From contig NZ_AMRJ01000003.1 of assembly GCF_000300995.1 (NCBI RefSeq), positions 124,001 through 188,000 on the forward strand: a DNA stretch of 64,000 nt, given 5' to 3'. Each line of letters starts with the position of its first letter. Position 1 is the stretch's first letter. The position numbers and the translations under genes were made by a program. The stretch is from Alcanivorax hongdengensis A-11-3. GTDB taxonomy: Bacteria > Pseudomonadota > Gammaproteobacteria > Pseudomonadales > Alcanivoracaceae. This document shows, one piece after another, positions 7,382 to 16,551 of the stretch. The notes below the pieces were generated by a model. The model was not told the DNA's origin. It made no database searches and worked only from the letters and a program-made list of their open reading frames with translations.

Positions 7382-10246
7382 CTAGAGGTCAAACCAATGA
7401 GTCCAGATCGTCCGTACGCCTTCTCGCAAATCGCGGAATTGGGTGTCGTCGACGATGGATTTCTCTTTGCGCAATGACGCGCGATGAGCCGCGGATCGGT
7501 AAGCGAGGTACGCTTCCCGCAGCAGGCCGGCATCCTGAGCCGACATCAAATCCAGTGCAGCCAGTGTTTCCAGCAACCGCACGTTATCGGTGAAACGGGT
7601 CAATTCACCGTGGGAGGAGGCCCATCTAAGAACCCCATATTGCACCATAAATTCGATATCAACGATACCACCCGGATCCTGCTTGAGATGAAAACAGCCC
7701 GGCTGGTCGGCCGCCAGGTGATCGACCATCCGGCGGCGCATGGCCAGCACATCCTCGCGCAGCGTTTCCAGCGGCCGTTCGCGGCACAGCACACCGGCGC
7801 GAATCTCATCAAAGCGCTGGCGGGCACGGGCACAGCCAGCCACTACCCGGGCGCGCACCAACGCCTGATGCTCCCAGGTCCAGGCATCGTTGCGCTGGTA
7901 CTTCTCGAAGGCATCCATGGAGCTGACCAGCAGCCCGGAACTGCCGGACGGGCGCAGCCGGGTATCCACGTCGTAGAGCTGGCCGCTCATGGTGCGGGTG
8001 GAAAGAATATGGACGATGCGCTGGCCCAGGCGTGCGTAGAACTGCTCGTTGGCCACCGGCTTGTCGCCATCGGTCATGCCGCCACTGGCCGCATCATGCA
8101 GGAAGACCAGGTCCAGATCCGAGTTGTGGCCCAGCTCGATACCGCCCAGCTTGCCATAGCCGACCACCACGAAATCCGGATTGCAGGGCTGGCCGTTACT
8201 GCGCGACGGGCGTCCATGGCGCTCCACCAGCGGCTCCCAGGCAAGCATCACCACCTGATTGAGAATACTTTCGGCCAGCCAGGTGAGGTAATCACTGACC
8301 TTCATCAGCGGCAGCACTTCGGTGACTTCCGACGCCGCCACCCGCAGCAGGTGGGCCTGCTTGAAGTTACGCAGCACCTCCATCTGCTGTTCCAGATCAT
8401 CCTCGGCCACCCGCAACAGCTGCTGGCGCAGCTCGTCATCCAGCTCGGCGCGTTCCGGCGGCGAATAGAGGGTGCGCACATCCAGCAGCTCGTCGAGCAG
8501 CACCGGGTGCAGGGTGAGCCGTTCGGCAATCCAGGGGCTGGCGCCGGACAGCTTGACCAGCTGGGTCAGGGCATCCGGGTTTTCCACCAGCAGCGCAATG
8601 TAGGCGCTACGGCGCAGCACCGATTCCATGAAGGCCAGCAGACGGGTAACGGTGGTTTCACCGTGGCCCTGATAGCCGAGCGCCTCCAGCAACAGCGGCA
8701 TCACCCGGTCGAGACGCTCACGACCGATGGCCTGCATGTTCTGCACCGCGCGGCTGTCACGGAAGGTGCACAGGTGCTGATAAACCGCCGGCGCTTCCAG
8801 CACGCCGATATTTTCCAGCAGCGACACCGCCGCCTCTGTCTCCAGCTGACCGAGCCACAGGTCCAGCAGCTCCTGGTCGGCCCCCTGCACGGTGTCGTTT
8901 TCCTTTTCCGGGTCGGCGATCACCTGACTGAAGTGGTAACGCACATTCTCGCGCTGGCGCCGCAGTTGCCGCTCGAAGGCGGCACGGGCGGAAAAGCCCA
9001 TGGCAAAGGTCAGACGCTGCCAGCCCAGCTCGTCATCGGGCAGGCGCTGGGTCTGCCTGTCGCCCACGGCCTGCAGGCGGTGCTCCACGTTGCGCAGGAA
9101 CAGGTAGGCCTCCATCAGTTCCTCGGCCACGTCCTCGGGCAGCAACTCCTCGTCCACCAGCCGCGGCAGCACCCGCATCAGGTTGGGCTGGCGCAGGGCG
9201 GGTAGCTGCCCACCGCGGATCAGCTGAAAGGCCTGCACGATGAATTCCACTTCACGGATGCCGCCGGCGCCCAGCTTCACATCCGCCTGCATCCCCTTGC
9301 GGTTTACCTCCCGCTCGATCAGGGCCTTCATTTCACGCAGTGACTGGAAGGCACCGAAGTCGATGTAGCGGCGATAGACAAAGGGGTTGAGCCGGCGAAT
9401 CAGGCGGGCGCCAGCGGCCAGATCGCCGGCCACCGGGCGCATCTTGATCAGTGCATAGCGTTCCCATTCGCGCCCCTGGGTTTCGTAGTAGCCCTCCATG
9501 GCATCGAAGCCGATGGCCAGGGCGCCGCTTTTGCCCCAGGGGCGCAGGCGCATATCCACCCGGAATACGAAACCGTCTGCGGTGGTCTGGTCGAGCACCT
9601 TGATCAGTTGCTGGCCCAGGCGCAGGAAAAACTGGTTGTGGCTCAGCGGCCGACGTTCGCCAGGCACCTCGCCTTCATGTTCGTAGGCGAAAATCAGATC
9701 AATGTCGGAGGACAGGTTGAGCTCACGGGCGCCCAGCTTGCCCATGGCCAATACCACCAGCCGCACGGCCTCTCCGTCCGGGCCGACCGGCGTACCATTG
9801 CGTTCACAGGCCCAGCCATAGAGCCGTTCCAGTGCCACGCTGATCAGGGTGTCGGCAAGCAGGGACAAATCCGCCACGGTGGAGTGATAGTCCCCGATGG
9901 CCGCCAGATCCCGCCAGATGATGCGGCTCATGTGGCGGTGACGCAGGCGCCGCAGGGCGCGCTTGAGATCGTCCTCGCCAACACAGCCTGATACCGCTTC
10001 CTGCACCTCTTCGGCCAGCGAGGCCGCATCCAGGGGGCGGGTCAGGCCACAGGCGGCCAGCCAGTCGCCCAGTTGCGGGTCGCGAATGAATTGCTCGGCC
10101 ACATAGTCGGAGCCCGCCCACACCCGTGGCAGGTCCTTGTGCAGGGAGTCCGGCAGGCGGTGGCCGGCCTCGACAAAGCGCTGCCAGTGCTGGCTGACCA
10201 GCACGGACAGTTCGTCGGGCAGGGAGTGATATTGCGGTTCGGTCAT
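7382..10246 (-). CDS. glnE: Bifunctional glutamine synthetase adenylyltransferase/deadenylylase
   Basis: GlnE switches glutamine synthetase off by adenylylation and on by deadenylylation in response to PII. The 954-residue protein is full length (E. coli 946). It contains two nucleotidyltransferase domains, recognised by NLSSDIDLIFAYEHEGE in the N-terminal half and LGHNSDLDLVFLHDA in the C-terminal half. Each is followed by its RLRPWGKSG or RLRPSGSSG motif and a helical regulatory stretch. The same neighbour (ilvE) is found in pseudomonads. A 41-bp gap separates it from ilvE. Confidence 0.97.
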   Translation of the reverse strand: MTEPQYHSLPDELSVLVSQHWQRFVEAGHRLPDSLHKDLPRVWAGSDYVAEQFIRDPQLGDWLAACGLTRPLDAASLAEEVQEAVSGCVGEDDLKRALRRLRHRHMSRIIWRDLAAIGDYHSTVADLSLLADTLISVALERLYGWACERNGTPVGPDGEAVRLVVLAMGKLGARELNLSSDIDLIFAYEHEGEVPGERRPLSHNQFFLRLGQQLIKVLDQTTADGFVFRVDMRLRPWGKSGALAIGFDAMEGYYETQGREWERYALIKMRPVAGDLAAGARLIRRLNPFVYRRYIDFGAFQSLREMKALIEREVNRKGMQADVKLGAGGIREVEFIVQAFQLIRGGQLPALRQPNLMRVLPRLVDEELLPEDVAEELMEAYLFLRNVEHRLQAVGDRQTQRLPDDELGWQRLTFAMGFSARAAFERQLRRQRENVRYHFSQVIADPEKENDTVQGADQELLDLWLGQLETEAAVSLLENIGVLEAPAVYQHLCTFRDSRAVQNMQAIGRERLDRVMPLLLEALGYQGHGETTVTRLLAFMESVLRRSAYIALLVENPDALTQLVKLSGASPWIAERLTLHPVLLDELLDVRTLYSPPERAELDDELRQQLLRVAEDDLEQQMEVLRNFKQAHLLRVAASEVTEVLPLMKVSDYLTWLAESILNQVVMLAWEPLVERHGRPSRSNGQPCNPDFVVVGYGKLGGIELGHNSDLDLVFLHDAASGGMTDGDKPVANEQFYARLGQRIVHILSTRTMSGQLYDVDTRLRPSGSSGLLVSSMDAFEKYQRNDAWTWEHQALVRARVVAGCARARQRFDEIRAGVLCRERPLETLREDVLAMRRRMVDHLAADQPGCFHLKQDPGGIVDIEFMVQYGVLRWASSHGELTRFTDNVRLLETLAALDLMSAQDAGLLREAYLAYRSAAHRASLRKEKSIVDDTQFRDLREGVRTIWTHWFDL

Positions 10247-10305
10247 GGGCGGCTATTGTCCACCGCCGGGGCGGCAAAGACCAGCGTCCCGAGCATCATC
10301 AGCCA

Positions 10306-12105
10306 TCAATCACCGATCAGGACATCCTGGGACGGCGTCACCCGCATGACCTCCTCGATGGTGGTCAGGCCACGCACCACCTTTTGCGCACCACTGATGC
10401 GCAGTGGCTTCATGCCGGCCTTGAGGGCCTGGCGGGTAATCTGCTCCAGGTCCCCGTGGCGGCTGATGGTGCCTTTCAGCGCCGGCCCCAGAGGCATGGT
10501 TTCATACACGCCCATGCGACCATGGTAGCCGGTCCCCCGGCACTCCAGGCAGCCCACCGGCCGGTAGAGTTTTTCCGGCATTTTCATCTTGAAGGGGCGC
10601 ACCAGCTCTTCCCAGGCCACCGGGTCCGCGTCGATTTCCTGCTTGCAACTGGGGCACAGGGTTCGCACCAGGCGCTGGGCCATGACACCGATCACCGTGG
10701 CGGAAATCATGTAGGGCGGCACCCCCAGGTCCACCAGCCGGGTCACCGAGGACGGCGCGTCATTGGTATGCAGGGTCGACAGCACCAGGTGGCCGGTAAG
10801 CGCCGCCTGGATGGCCATGTCGGCGGTTTTCAGATCACGGATCTCACCGATCATGATGATATCCGGGTCCTGACGCAGCATGGCCTTGACGCCCTGGGCG
10901 AAGTCCACATCGATATTGGCCTGCACCTGCATCTGGTTAAAGCTGGGCTCCACCATTTCGATGGGGTCTTCGATGGTGCAGACATTGACCTCGCTGGTGG
11001 CCAGCTGCTTGAGGGTGGAATAGAGCGTGGTGGTCTTGCCCGAGCCGGTGGGGCCGGTGACGAAGATGATGCCATGGGGGCGCTCGGTCATCTTCTGCCA
11101 GGCGGCGTGGTCCTCGCGGCTGAAACCCAGTTGCTCGAAGTTGCGCACCAGCACGTCCGGGTCGAACACCCGCATCACCATCTTTTCGCCAAAGGCGGTG
11201 GGCAGGGTGGAAATCCGCAGCTCCACCTCGTCCCCTTCCGGGCTTTTGGTCTTCAGACGGCCGTCCTGGGGCTTGCGCTTTTCGGCCACGTTAAGGCGAC
11301 TGAGAATCTTCAGGCGGCTGGTCACCGCAGCCATGATGGCCGCCGGCAGCTCGTAGACATCATGCAGCACGCCATCGATGCGAAAGCGCATCTTGCCGGT
11401 CTCCCGGCGCGGCTCCAGGTGGATGTCGCTGGCGCGCTGGGAAAAGGCGTACTGCAGAATCCAGTCAACGATATTGACAATGTGCTGATCGTCCGCGTCC
11501 GGGCTGCCCTTGCCCACCTCCAGCAACTGCTCGAAGTTGGTGATGCTGCCCATTTCCTGGCCGGTATTGTCCTTGGCGCTGGCGATGGAACGGCTCAGGT
11601 TGTAGAACTCGATGCGATAGCGACGCAGCTTTTCCGGATTGGCCATCACCACATCCAGATCGCGATCACGCAGCACCTGCTTGAGATGCGCCTGCCAGTC
11701 GTGCACGAACGGCTGGTCACAGGCCACCACCACCCGGTCACGGTAGACCTCCACGGCGACAATGCCGTGGCGCTCCGCAAAGGCGTAGCTCATCACATTG
11801 GTCACCTGATCCACATGCACCTTGAGCGGATCAATGTGGTAGACCGGCATGTTGGCCTTGTCGGCCAGCCAGCGGGTGAGAAAGTCCACATCCAGCAGCT
11901 GGTGGGTATTGCTGCGATCGGTGAGGCGATACTTGGCCAGCACCTCAATGGGGTGCCAGTTGAGCTCCTTCTTCTCGCGCGGGGTGGTGGAAATGACGTT
12001 GTAATCCTCCCGGCTGACGCGGCCCTCCTCAAGCAGCTCGCGGGTCAGCCAGCGCACATCCACGTGCAGGCCGTCCAGATGGGGGGGAATGGCGGATGCG
12101 TTCAC
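10306..12105 (-). CDS. GspE/PilB-family type II secretion or pilus ATPase, orphan
   Basis: This is a hexameric secretion ATPase of 599 residues. It shows Walker A GPTGSGKTTT, Asp box and Walker B IIMIGEIRDLKTADM, the His box [16 protein letters not shown], and a zinc-binding tetracysteine pair CPSC and CLECRGTGYHGR near the C-terminus. The start chosen is the GTG at 12103-12105, which has a GGAGAG six bases ahead; an upstream frame exists but lacks a site. No other gsp or pil gene lies in the window, so whether it drives secretion or a pilus cannot be told from context. Confidence 0.88.
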   Translation of the reverse strand: MNASAIPPHLDGLHVDVRWLTRELLEEGRVSREDYNVISTTPREKKELNWHPIEVLAKYRLTDRSNTHQLLDVDFLTRWLADKANMPVYHIDPLKVHVDQVTNVMSYAFAERHGIVAVEVYRDRVVVACDQPFVHDWQAHLKQVLRDRDLDVVMANPEKLRRYRIEFYNLSRSIASAKDNTGQEMGSITNFEQLLEVGKGSPDADDQHIVNIVDWILQYAFSQRASDIHLEPRRETGKMRFRIDGVLHDVYELPAAIMAAVTSRLKILSRLNVAEKRKPQDGRLKTKSPEGDEVELRISTLPTAFGEKMVMRVFDPDVLVRNFEQLGFSREDHAAWQKMTERPHGIIFVTGPTGSGKTTTLYSTLKQLATSEVNVCTIEDPIEMVEPSFNQMQVQANIDVDFAQGVKAMLRQDPDIIMIGEIRDLKTADMAIQAALTGHLVLSTLHTNDAPSSVTRLVDLGVPPYMISATVIGVMAQRLVRTLCPSCKQEIDADPVAWEELVRPFKMKMPEKLYRPVGCLECRGTGYHGRMGVYETMPLGPALKGTISRHGDLEQITRQALKAGMKPLRISGAQKVVRGLTTIEEVMRVTPSQDVLIGD

Positions 12106-12194
12106 CAGGGCTCTCCGGGTTATTCTTGTGTCACTCTTTTTACCTACTCTACAAGGCACCCGCTCCGCTGACTATCCTGGCCGGGTTGTTCTCC

Positions 12195-12223
12195 CTGACA
12201 TGGCGGGCGGGTTTCACTATACT
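12195..12223 (+). promoter_or_regulatory. Sigma70-type promoter for the DUF47-pit operon
   Basis: CTGACA at 12195-12200 and TATACT at 12218-12223 are separated by exactly 17 bases, a near-consensus housekeeping promoter pointing at the DUF47 gene. It lies in the divergent gap between the secretion ATPase gene and the phosphate operon. No clear PHO box was seen. Confidence 0.65.
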
Positions 12224-12345
12224 CGCCTCCAGTTTCATGACCATACTGTGACAGTGACCGCGGCGACCCCGGTCGGCCCATGGCCCCGCGCCCCGGTTCG
12301 TCACATCATGGGACCCCATCGACCTGAACTGGACCCGAGGCAGCC

Positions 12346-13026
12346 ATGTCCTTTGGAAGCTCCATAGCCGGCCTGTTTGGCCGCTCACCGATCAAACCCC
12401 TTCAACAGCACTACGATACCGTGCATGCCTGCGCGGAAACCCTGGCGGCTTTCTTCGCAGCCGTTACAGACGATGACTGGGAACAGGCCAGCGGCCTGCG
12501 TCGCCAGATCGCCGACCTGGAAAACCAGGCCGACGAGCTGAAGAAGGAATTCCGACTCAACCTGCCCAAGAGCCTGTTTCTGCCCGTGCCCCGCACCGAC
12601 CTGCTGGACCTGGTCAGCGTGCAGGACAAGGTGGCCAACAAGGCCAAGGACATTGCCGGCCTGATGCTGGGCCGCCAGATGACCATACCGGCCTCGCTGG
12701 CCGACGCCATGCGCGACTATGTGCAAGGCGCCATCGACACGTCCGCCCAGGCCCAGAAAGCCATCAATGAGCTCGACGAACTGGTGGAAACCGGCTTCAG
12801 CGGCCGGGAAATCCACCTGGTGGAAGACCTGATCGAAGAACTCGATCGCCTGGAACGCGCCAATGACGACCAGCAGGTCCGTATTCGCGCCGGCCTGTTC
12901 AAGCTGGAGGCCGAGCTGCCTCCGGTGGACGTCATGTTTCTTTACCAGATCATCGACTGGGTGGGCGATCTCGCCGATCGCGCCCAGAAAGTGGGCGGCC
13001 GCCTGCAGATGTTGGTCGCACGCTAG
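12346..13026 (+). CDS. DUF47/TIGR00153 phosphate transport accessory protein
   Basis: The 226-residue, largely helical protein belongs to the PhoU-like DUF47 family that is usually encoded right before a Pit transporter and is thought to modulate its activity. Recognisable stretches are FGRSPIKPLQQH at the N-terminus, RRQIADLENQADELK, LPKSLFLPVPRTDLL and the C-terminal IIDWVGDLADRAQKVG. A GAGG lies five bases before the ATG. It is followed after 15 bases by the transporter gene, so the two form an operon. The modulating role is family knowledge. Confidence 0.93.
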   Translation: MSFGSSIAGLFGRSPIKPLQQHYDTVHACAETLAAFFAAVTDDDWEQASGLRRQIADLENQADELKKEFRLNLPKSLFLPVPRTDLLDLVSVQDKVANKAKDIAGLMLGRQMTIPASLADAMRDYVQGAIDTSAQAQKAINELDELVETGFSGREIHLVEDLIEELDRLERANDDQQVRIRAGLFKLEAELPPVDVMFLYQIIDWVGDLADRAQKVGGRLQMLVAR

Positions 13027-13041
13027 CGAGGAGAAGGCTTT

Positions 13042-14310
13042 ATGGAGTGGATGCTGGAACACAGCTACCTGATGCTGTTACTGGCCGGCGCGTTCGGCTT
13101 TCTGATGGCCTGGGGCGTGGGCGCCAATGATGTGGCCAACGCCATGGGGACCTCGGTGGGGGCCCGCGCCCTGACCGTCAAGCAGGCGGTACTGATCGCC
13201 ATCGTTTTTGAATTCTGTGGCGCCTACCTGGCTGGCGGCGAAGTGACCGCCACCATCCGCAAGGGCATCATTGATGCCGGCGCCTTTACCGACACCCCGC
13301 AGTATCTGGTCTATGGCATGATGTCAGCCCTGCTGGCCGCCGGCATCTGGCTGGTGATTGCCTCCTGGTTCGGCTGGCCGGTGTCCACCACCCACTCCAT
13401 TGTCGGCGCCATTGTCGGCTTTGCGGCGGTGGGCCTGGGCTATGACGCCGTGCACTGGAACAAGGTCGGCAACATCGTTGCCAGCTGGGTAACGTCACCG
13501 ATCCTCGCCGGTGTCATTTCCTTCGCCCTGATCAAGAGTGTGCAGCGGCTGGTGCTCAATCACGAGGACCCGTTCGAGCGCGCCAAGAAAATCGTGCCCT
13601 TCTACATGTTCCTGGTGGGCTTCGTGATTTCCATGGTCACCCTGATCAAGGGGCTGAAACATATCGGCCTGGACATGAGCTTCGCCCACAGCTTCCTCTG
13701 GTCCCTGCTGGGCGGCGCCGTGGTCATGGGCCTGGGTATCGTTTTCCTCAGCCGCATCAAACCGGACCCGGCCGCCGACAAGGCGTTCCGCTACAGTTCC
13801 GTGGAACGGGTGTTCGCGGTTTTGATGATCTTCACCGCCTGTGCCATGGCCTTTGCCCACGGTTCCAACGACGTGGCCAACGCCATCGGCCCGCTGGCCG
13901 CCATCAACAGCGTGATCGCCTCCGGCGGCGTGGTCGGCAGCCAGGCCCCCATGCCCAGCTGGATCCTGCTGCTCGGCGGCCTGGGCATCGTCTTCGGGCT
14001 GGCCCTGTTCGGCGCCCGGGTGATGGCCACCGTGGGCAAGAAGATCACCGAGCTGACCCCGTCGCGCGGCTTCGCCGCCGAGCTGGGCGCCGCCTCTACC
14101 GTGGTGCTGGCCTCCGGCACCGGCCTGCCGATCTCCACCACCCACACCCTGGTGGGCGCCATCCTCGGCGTGGGCATGGCCCGCGGCATCGGCTCGCTGA
14201 ACATGCGCACCATCGGCGCCATCTTCACCTCCTGGATTGTCACCTTACCGGCCGGCGCGCTGCTGTCGATCCTGTTCTTCTATTTCTTCAAGGGGCTGTT
14301 CGGCGCCTGA
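13042..14310 (+). CDS. pit: Pit-type low-affinity inorganic phosphate transporter
   Basis: This is an inner-membrane symporter of phosphate (as metal-phosphate) with protons. The 422 residues carry both halves of the family signature: GANDVANAMGTSVGARALT near residue 27 and FAHGSNDVANAIGPLAA in the second half. Each half also has a PVSTTHSIVGAIVG or PISTTHTLVGAILG motif. About ten to twelve hydrophobic spans are visible. An AGGAG precedes the ATG. It is co-transcribed with the DUF47 gene and ends at a strong terminator. Confidence 0.95.
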   Translation: MEWMLEHSYLMLLLAGAFGFLMAWGVGANDVANAMGTSVGARALTVKQAVLIAIVFEFCGAYLAGGEVTATIRKGIIDAGAFTDTPQYLVYGMMSALLAAGIWLVIASWFGWPVSTTHSIVGAIVGFAAVGLGYDAVHWNKVGNIVASWVTSPILAGVISFALIKSVQRLVLNHEDPFERAKKIVPFYMFLVGFVISMVTLIKGLKHIGLDMSFAHSFLWSLLGGAVVMGLGIVFLSRIKPDPAADKAFRYSSVERVFAVLMIFTACAMAFAHGSNDVANAIGPLAAINSVIASGGVVGSQAPMPSWILLLGGLGIVFGLALFGARVMATVGKKITELTPSRGFAAELGAASTVVLASGTGLPISTTHTLVGAILGVGMARGIGSLNMRTIGAIFTSWIVTLPAGALLSILFFYFFKGLFGA

Positions 14311-14334
14311 TCGCCGGTCGACGCCATGCCCGTC

Positions 14335-14368
14335 AACGCCGCCCTTTCCGGGGCGGCGTTCTTGTTTG
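14335..14368 (+). terminator. Rho-independent terminator after pit
   Basis: A perfect 10-bp stem (AACGCCGCCC at 14335-14344 with GGGCGGCGTT at 14351-14360) and a six-base loop are followed by CTTGTTTG. It closes the DUF47-pit operon. Confidence 0.8.
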
Positions 14369-14463
14369 TGCGGCGCACACCGCGGCACATCGCAACGCTG
14401 GCCCCGGCGCCCGCCGGCTCGCTATACTGGCCGAATACCCTTTGATTCAAGGCCGACAGCATC

Positions 14464-15780
14464 GTGTCCGAACGCACCTTTGACCAGGTCAGCTGGTTCC
14501 GTAACAGCTCGCCCTACATCAACGCCCATCGCGGGCGCACCTTCGTGGTCATGTTGGCCGGCGAACTGCTGGCCGGCCCGGCACTGCCGACCCTGATCCA
14601 CGACCTGGCGCTGCTCAACACCCTGGGCATCAAACTGGTGCTGGTGCACGGGGCACGCCCGCAGATCAGCGAGCGGCTGGCCGCCGCCGGCATCGAATCG
14701 ACCTTCGAGCAACACAGCCGCATCACCGATGCTGCCGCCCTGGATAGTGTCATGGCCGCGGTGGGCGCCCTGCGCCTGAAGCTGGAGGGGCTGTTCTCCA
14801 TGGGCCTGGCCAATTCCCCCATGCACAACGCCAGCATCCAGCTGATCAGCGGCAACTTCGTGATTGCCAAACCGGTGGGTGTGCGCAACGGCTTCGACTA
14901 CCAGCACACCGGCGAGGTGCGCCGCATCGAGGTGGACCCGATTCGCCGCCAGCTGGAGGCCGGCAATGTGGTGCTGCTGTCACCGCTGGGCTGTTCGCCC
15001 ACCGGCGAGCTGTTCAACCTCAACGCCGAGGAAGTCGCCTCCAGCGCCGCCATCGCCCTGCGCGCCGACAAGCTCATCATCATGGGGCCGCAGGTCCGTA
15101 TCAACGACAGCGACGGCCAGCAGCTGCGTGAACTGAGCCCGCAACAGGCCGGCCGCATGCTGGCCGACGACCAGCTGCAGGCACCGGGGCTGGAGCGCCA
15201 GCTCACCGCCGCCTGCCATGCCGCCAGCAACGGCGTGGCCCGGGCGCACCTGCTCGACACCGGCGACGACGGCGCCCTGCTCAGGGAACTGTTCACCCGC
15301 GACGGCTGCGGCACCATGGTCACCCGGGAGAATTACGAGACCCTGCGTGGCGCCCGCATCGAGGACGTGGGCGGCATTCTCGAACTGATCGAACCGCTGG
15401 AAGCAGACGGCACCCTGGTGCGTCGTTCCCGGGAACTGCTGGAAAACGAAATCCAGCGTTTCGTGATCATCGAGCGCGACGGCATGGTGATCGCCTGCGC
15501 CGCCCTCTACCCATTCCCGGACGACAAGGTCGGCGAGCTGGCCTGCGTGGCCGTGCACAGCGGCTACCGCAAGGGCGAGCGCGGCGCCCAGCTGCTCGGC
15601 TATGTGGAGCGGCGGGCCCGGGAGCAGGGGCTGCAAAAGCTGTTCGTGCTCACTACCCTGACCGCCCACTGGTTCCAGCAGCAGGGCTTTGAAGCGGCGG
15701 GGGTGGAGACTCTGCCGGGGGCAAGGCAGTCACTGTATAACTGGCAGAGGAACTCGAAGGTATTTGTGAAACCGTTATAG
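14464..15780 (+). CDS. argA: Amino-acid N-acetyltransferase (N-acetylglutamate synthase)
   Basis: ArgA makes N-acetylglutamate, the first step of arginine synthesis. The 438-residue product has the two expected domains: an amino-acid-kinase-like regulatory domain (residues 1 to about 290, with VLVHGARPQISERL and SPLGCSPTGELFNLNAEEVA) and a C-terminal GNAT acetyltransferase (AALYPFPDDKVGELACVAVH, then YRKGERGAQLLGYVE). Translation probably starts at the GTG at 14464, right where homologues begin. A TATACT at 14423-14428 may serve as the -10 element. It stands alone, separate from argH at 31.6 kb. Confidence 0.96.
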   Translation: MSERTFDQVSWFRNSSPYINAHRGRTFVVMLAGELLAGPALPTLIHDLALLNTLGIKLVLVHGARPQISERLAAAGIESTFEQHSRITDAAALDSVMAAVGALRLKLEGLFSMGLANSPMHNASIQLISGNFVIAKPVGVRNGFDYQHTGEVRRIEVDPIRRQLEAGNVVLLSPLGCSPTGELFNLNAEEVASSAAIALRADKLIIMGPQVRINDSDGQQLRELSPQQAGRMLADDQLQAPGLERQLTAACHAASNGVARAHLLDTGDDGALLRELFTRDGCGTMVTRENYETLRGARIEDVGGILELIEPLEADGTLVRRSRELLENEIQRFVIIERDGMVIACAALYPFPDDKVGELACVAVHSGYRKGERGAQLLGYVERRAREQGLQKLFVLTTLTAHWFQQQGFEAAGVETLPGARQSLYNWQRNSKVFVKPL

Positions 15781-15782
15781 GG

Positions 15783-16172
15783 TTAGGGAACCTTCTTAAT
15801 CGGCCCCGGATATTTCGCCACCATCTCGTCGCCGGTCAGCAACAAAAACCCCTCGTACTCCGCCTGGGCGACCAGAATACGGTCAAACGGGTCACGATGG
15901 ATCGGCGGCAGATGGCTAACACCGAGCGTGTGGCTACTGATAATCGGCAGTTCTTCATAGCCATTTTCCAGCAACCCGCGACGAAACAGATGGGGATCAA
16001 CCCGAAAATCCGCTCGGTCCAGACCGTTCTTGATGGTGATTTCCCAGATACTGGCGGCACTGAAAAATACGCGATTATCCGCATTGGCGATCAGCGACCG
16101 GGCCTCTTCGGAAAGCCGCTCGGGCATACCCGCCGCCCATAGCAGGATATGGGTATCCAGCAACAGATTCAT
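15783..16172 (-). CDS. vapC: PIN-domain toxin, VapC family
   Basis: The 129-residue protein has the acidic quartet of PIN ribonucleases: D6 in LLLDTHILLW, E44 in IWEITIK, D94/D97 in HRDPFDRILVAQA and D115 in TGDEMV. VapC toxins cleave structured RNAs, usually initiator tRNA or rRNA loops, when not bound by antitoxin. The ATG follows the antitoxin stop with no gap. The stop lies two bases from the argA stop in convergent orientation, so the pair is tightly wedged between argA and ilvD. Confidence 0.9.
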   Translation of the reverse strand: MNLLLDTHILLWAAGMPERLSEEARSLIANADNRVFFSAASIWEITIKNGLDRADFRVDPHLFRRGLLENGYEELPIISSHTLGVSHLPPIHRDPFDRILVAQAEYEGFLLLTGDEMVAKYPGPIKKVP

Positions 16173-16412
16173 TCAGCCCTCGAACAGGTCGGCAATGCTG
16201 TCTTCCCCGAGACGATCAAAGTCGTCAGGCACCTGGATTTGCCCCTTGAGAAATCCCAGCCGCCGGGCCGCGCCGGGCTCCGGCGCTTCGATGGCTGACA
16301 CCCGAGCCACGGGCTTGCCCGCACGGGCAATAATGAACGGTTCGCCCTTGGCAGCCTTATCCACCAATTGCGACAAGCGGGTCTTGGCATCATGCATATT
16401 GATAATGTCCAT
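16173..16412 (-). CDS. Phd/YefM-type antitoxin
   Basis: The 79-residue protein begins MDIINMHDAKTRLSQLVDKA, the N-terminal DNA-binding signature of Phd/YefM antitoxins. EPFIIARAGKPVARV follows, and the C-terminus (SIADLFEG) is acidic and likely disordered, fitting a toxin-wrapping tail. An AGGTGA precedes the ATG. The gene comes first in the pair and stops directly against the toxin ATG. An AT-rich tandem repeat just upstream is a likely site for autorepression. Confidence 0.9.
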   Translation of the reverse strand: MDIINMHDAKTRLSQLVDKAAKGEPFIIARAGKPVARVSAIEAPEPGAARRLGFLKGQIQVPDDFDRLGEDSIADLFEG

Positions 16413-16421
16413 ACACTCACC

Positions 16422-16449
16422 TAGCTAATACTAATTAGCTAATGCTAAT
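16422..16449. promoter_or_regulatory. Tandem 14-bp repeat, likely operator of the toxin-antitoxin operon
   Basis: TAGCTAATACTAAT (16422-16435) and TAGCTAATGCTAAT (16436-16449) differ at one base and abut exactly. ATTAGCTAAT at 16434-16443 is a perfect palindrome across the junction. The repeat begins 10 bp upstream of the antitoxin ATG in a GC-rich genome. Antitoxins of this family bind such sites to repress their own operon; binding here is inferred. Confidence 0.6.
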
Positions 16450-16551
16450 CAGCAATCCCTTCCAAGGCAACCAATGCCGCCTACAGACTGCCGCATCAGT
16501 AGGTTACAATAACGCCCCTTACGCACAGTTACTGACCATTACGAGGTTCCC

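Noticed and set aside
7484-9205. A 573-codon open frame on the plus strand
   Set aside because: It is exactly antisense to glnE, whose full-length protein has clear domains. The antisense frame has no motif and is rich in Gln, His and Gly, typical of GC-codon shadows.
10384-12171. A 595-codon open frame on the plus strand
   Set aside because: It is antisense to the GspE/PilB-type ATPase with Walker motifs; no start signals or motifs.
16422-16449. The TAGCTAAT repeat as a further member of the heptad-tract family
   Set aside because: It can be cut into 7-mers, but its true period is 14 bp with a palindrome in the centre, and its position fits an antitoxin operator better.
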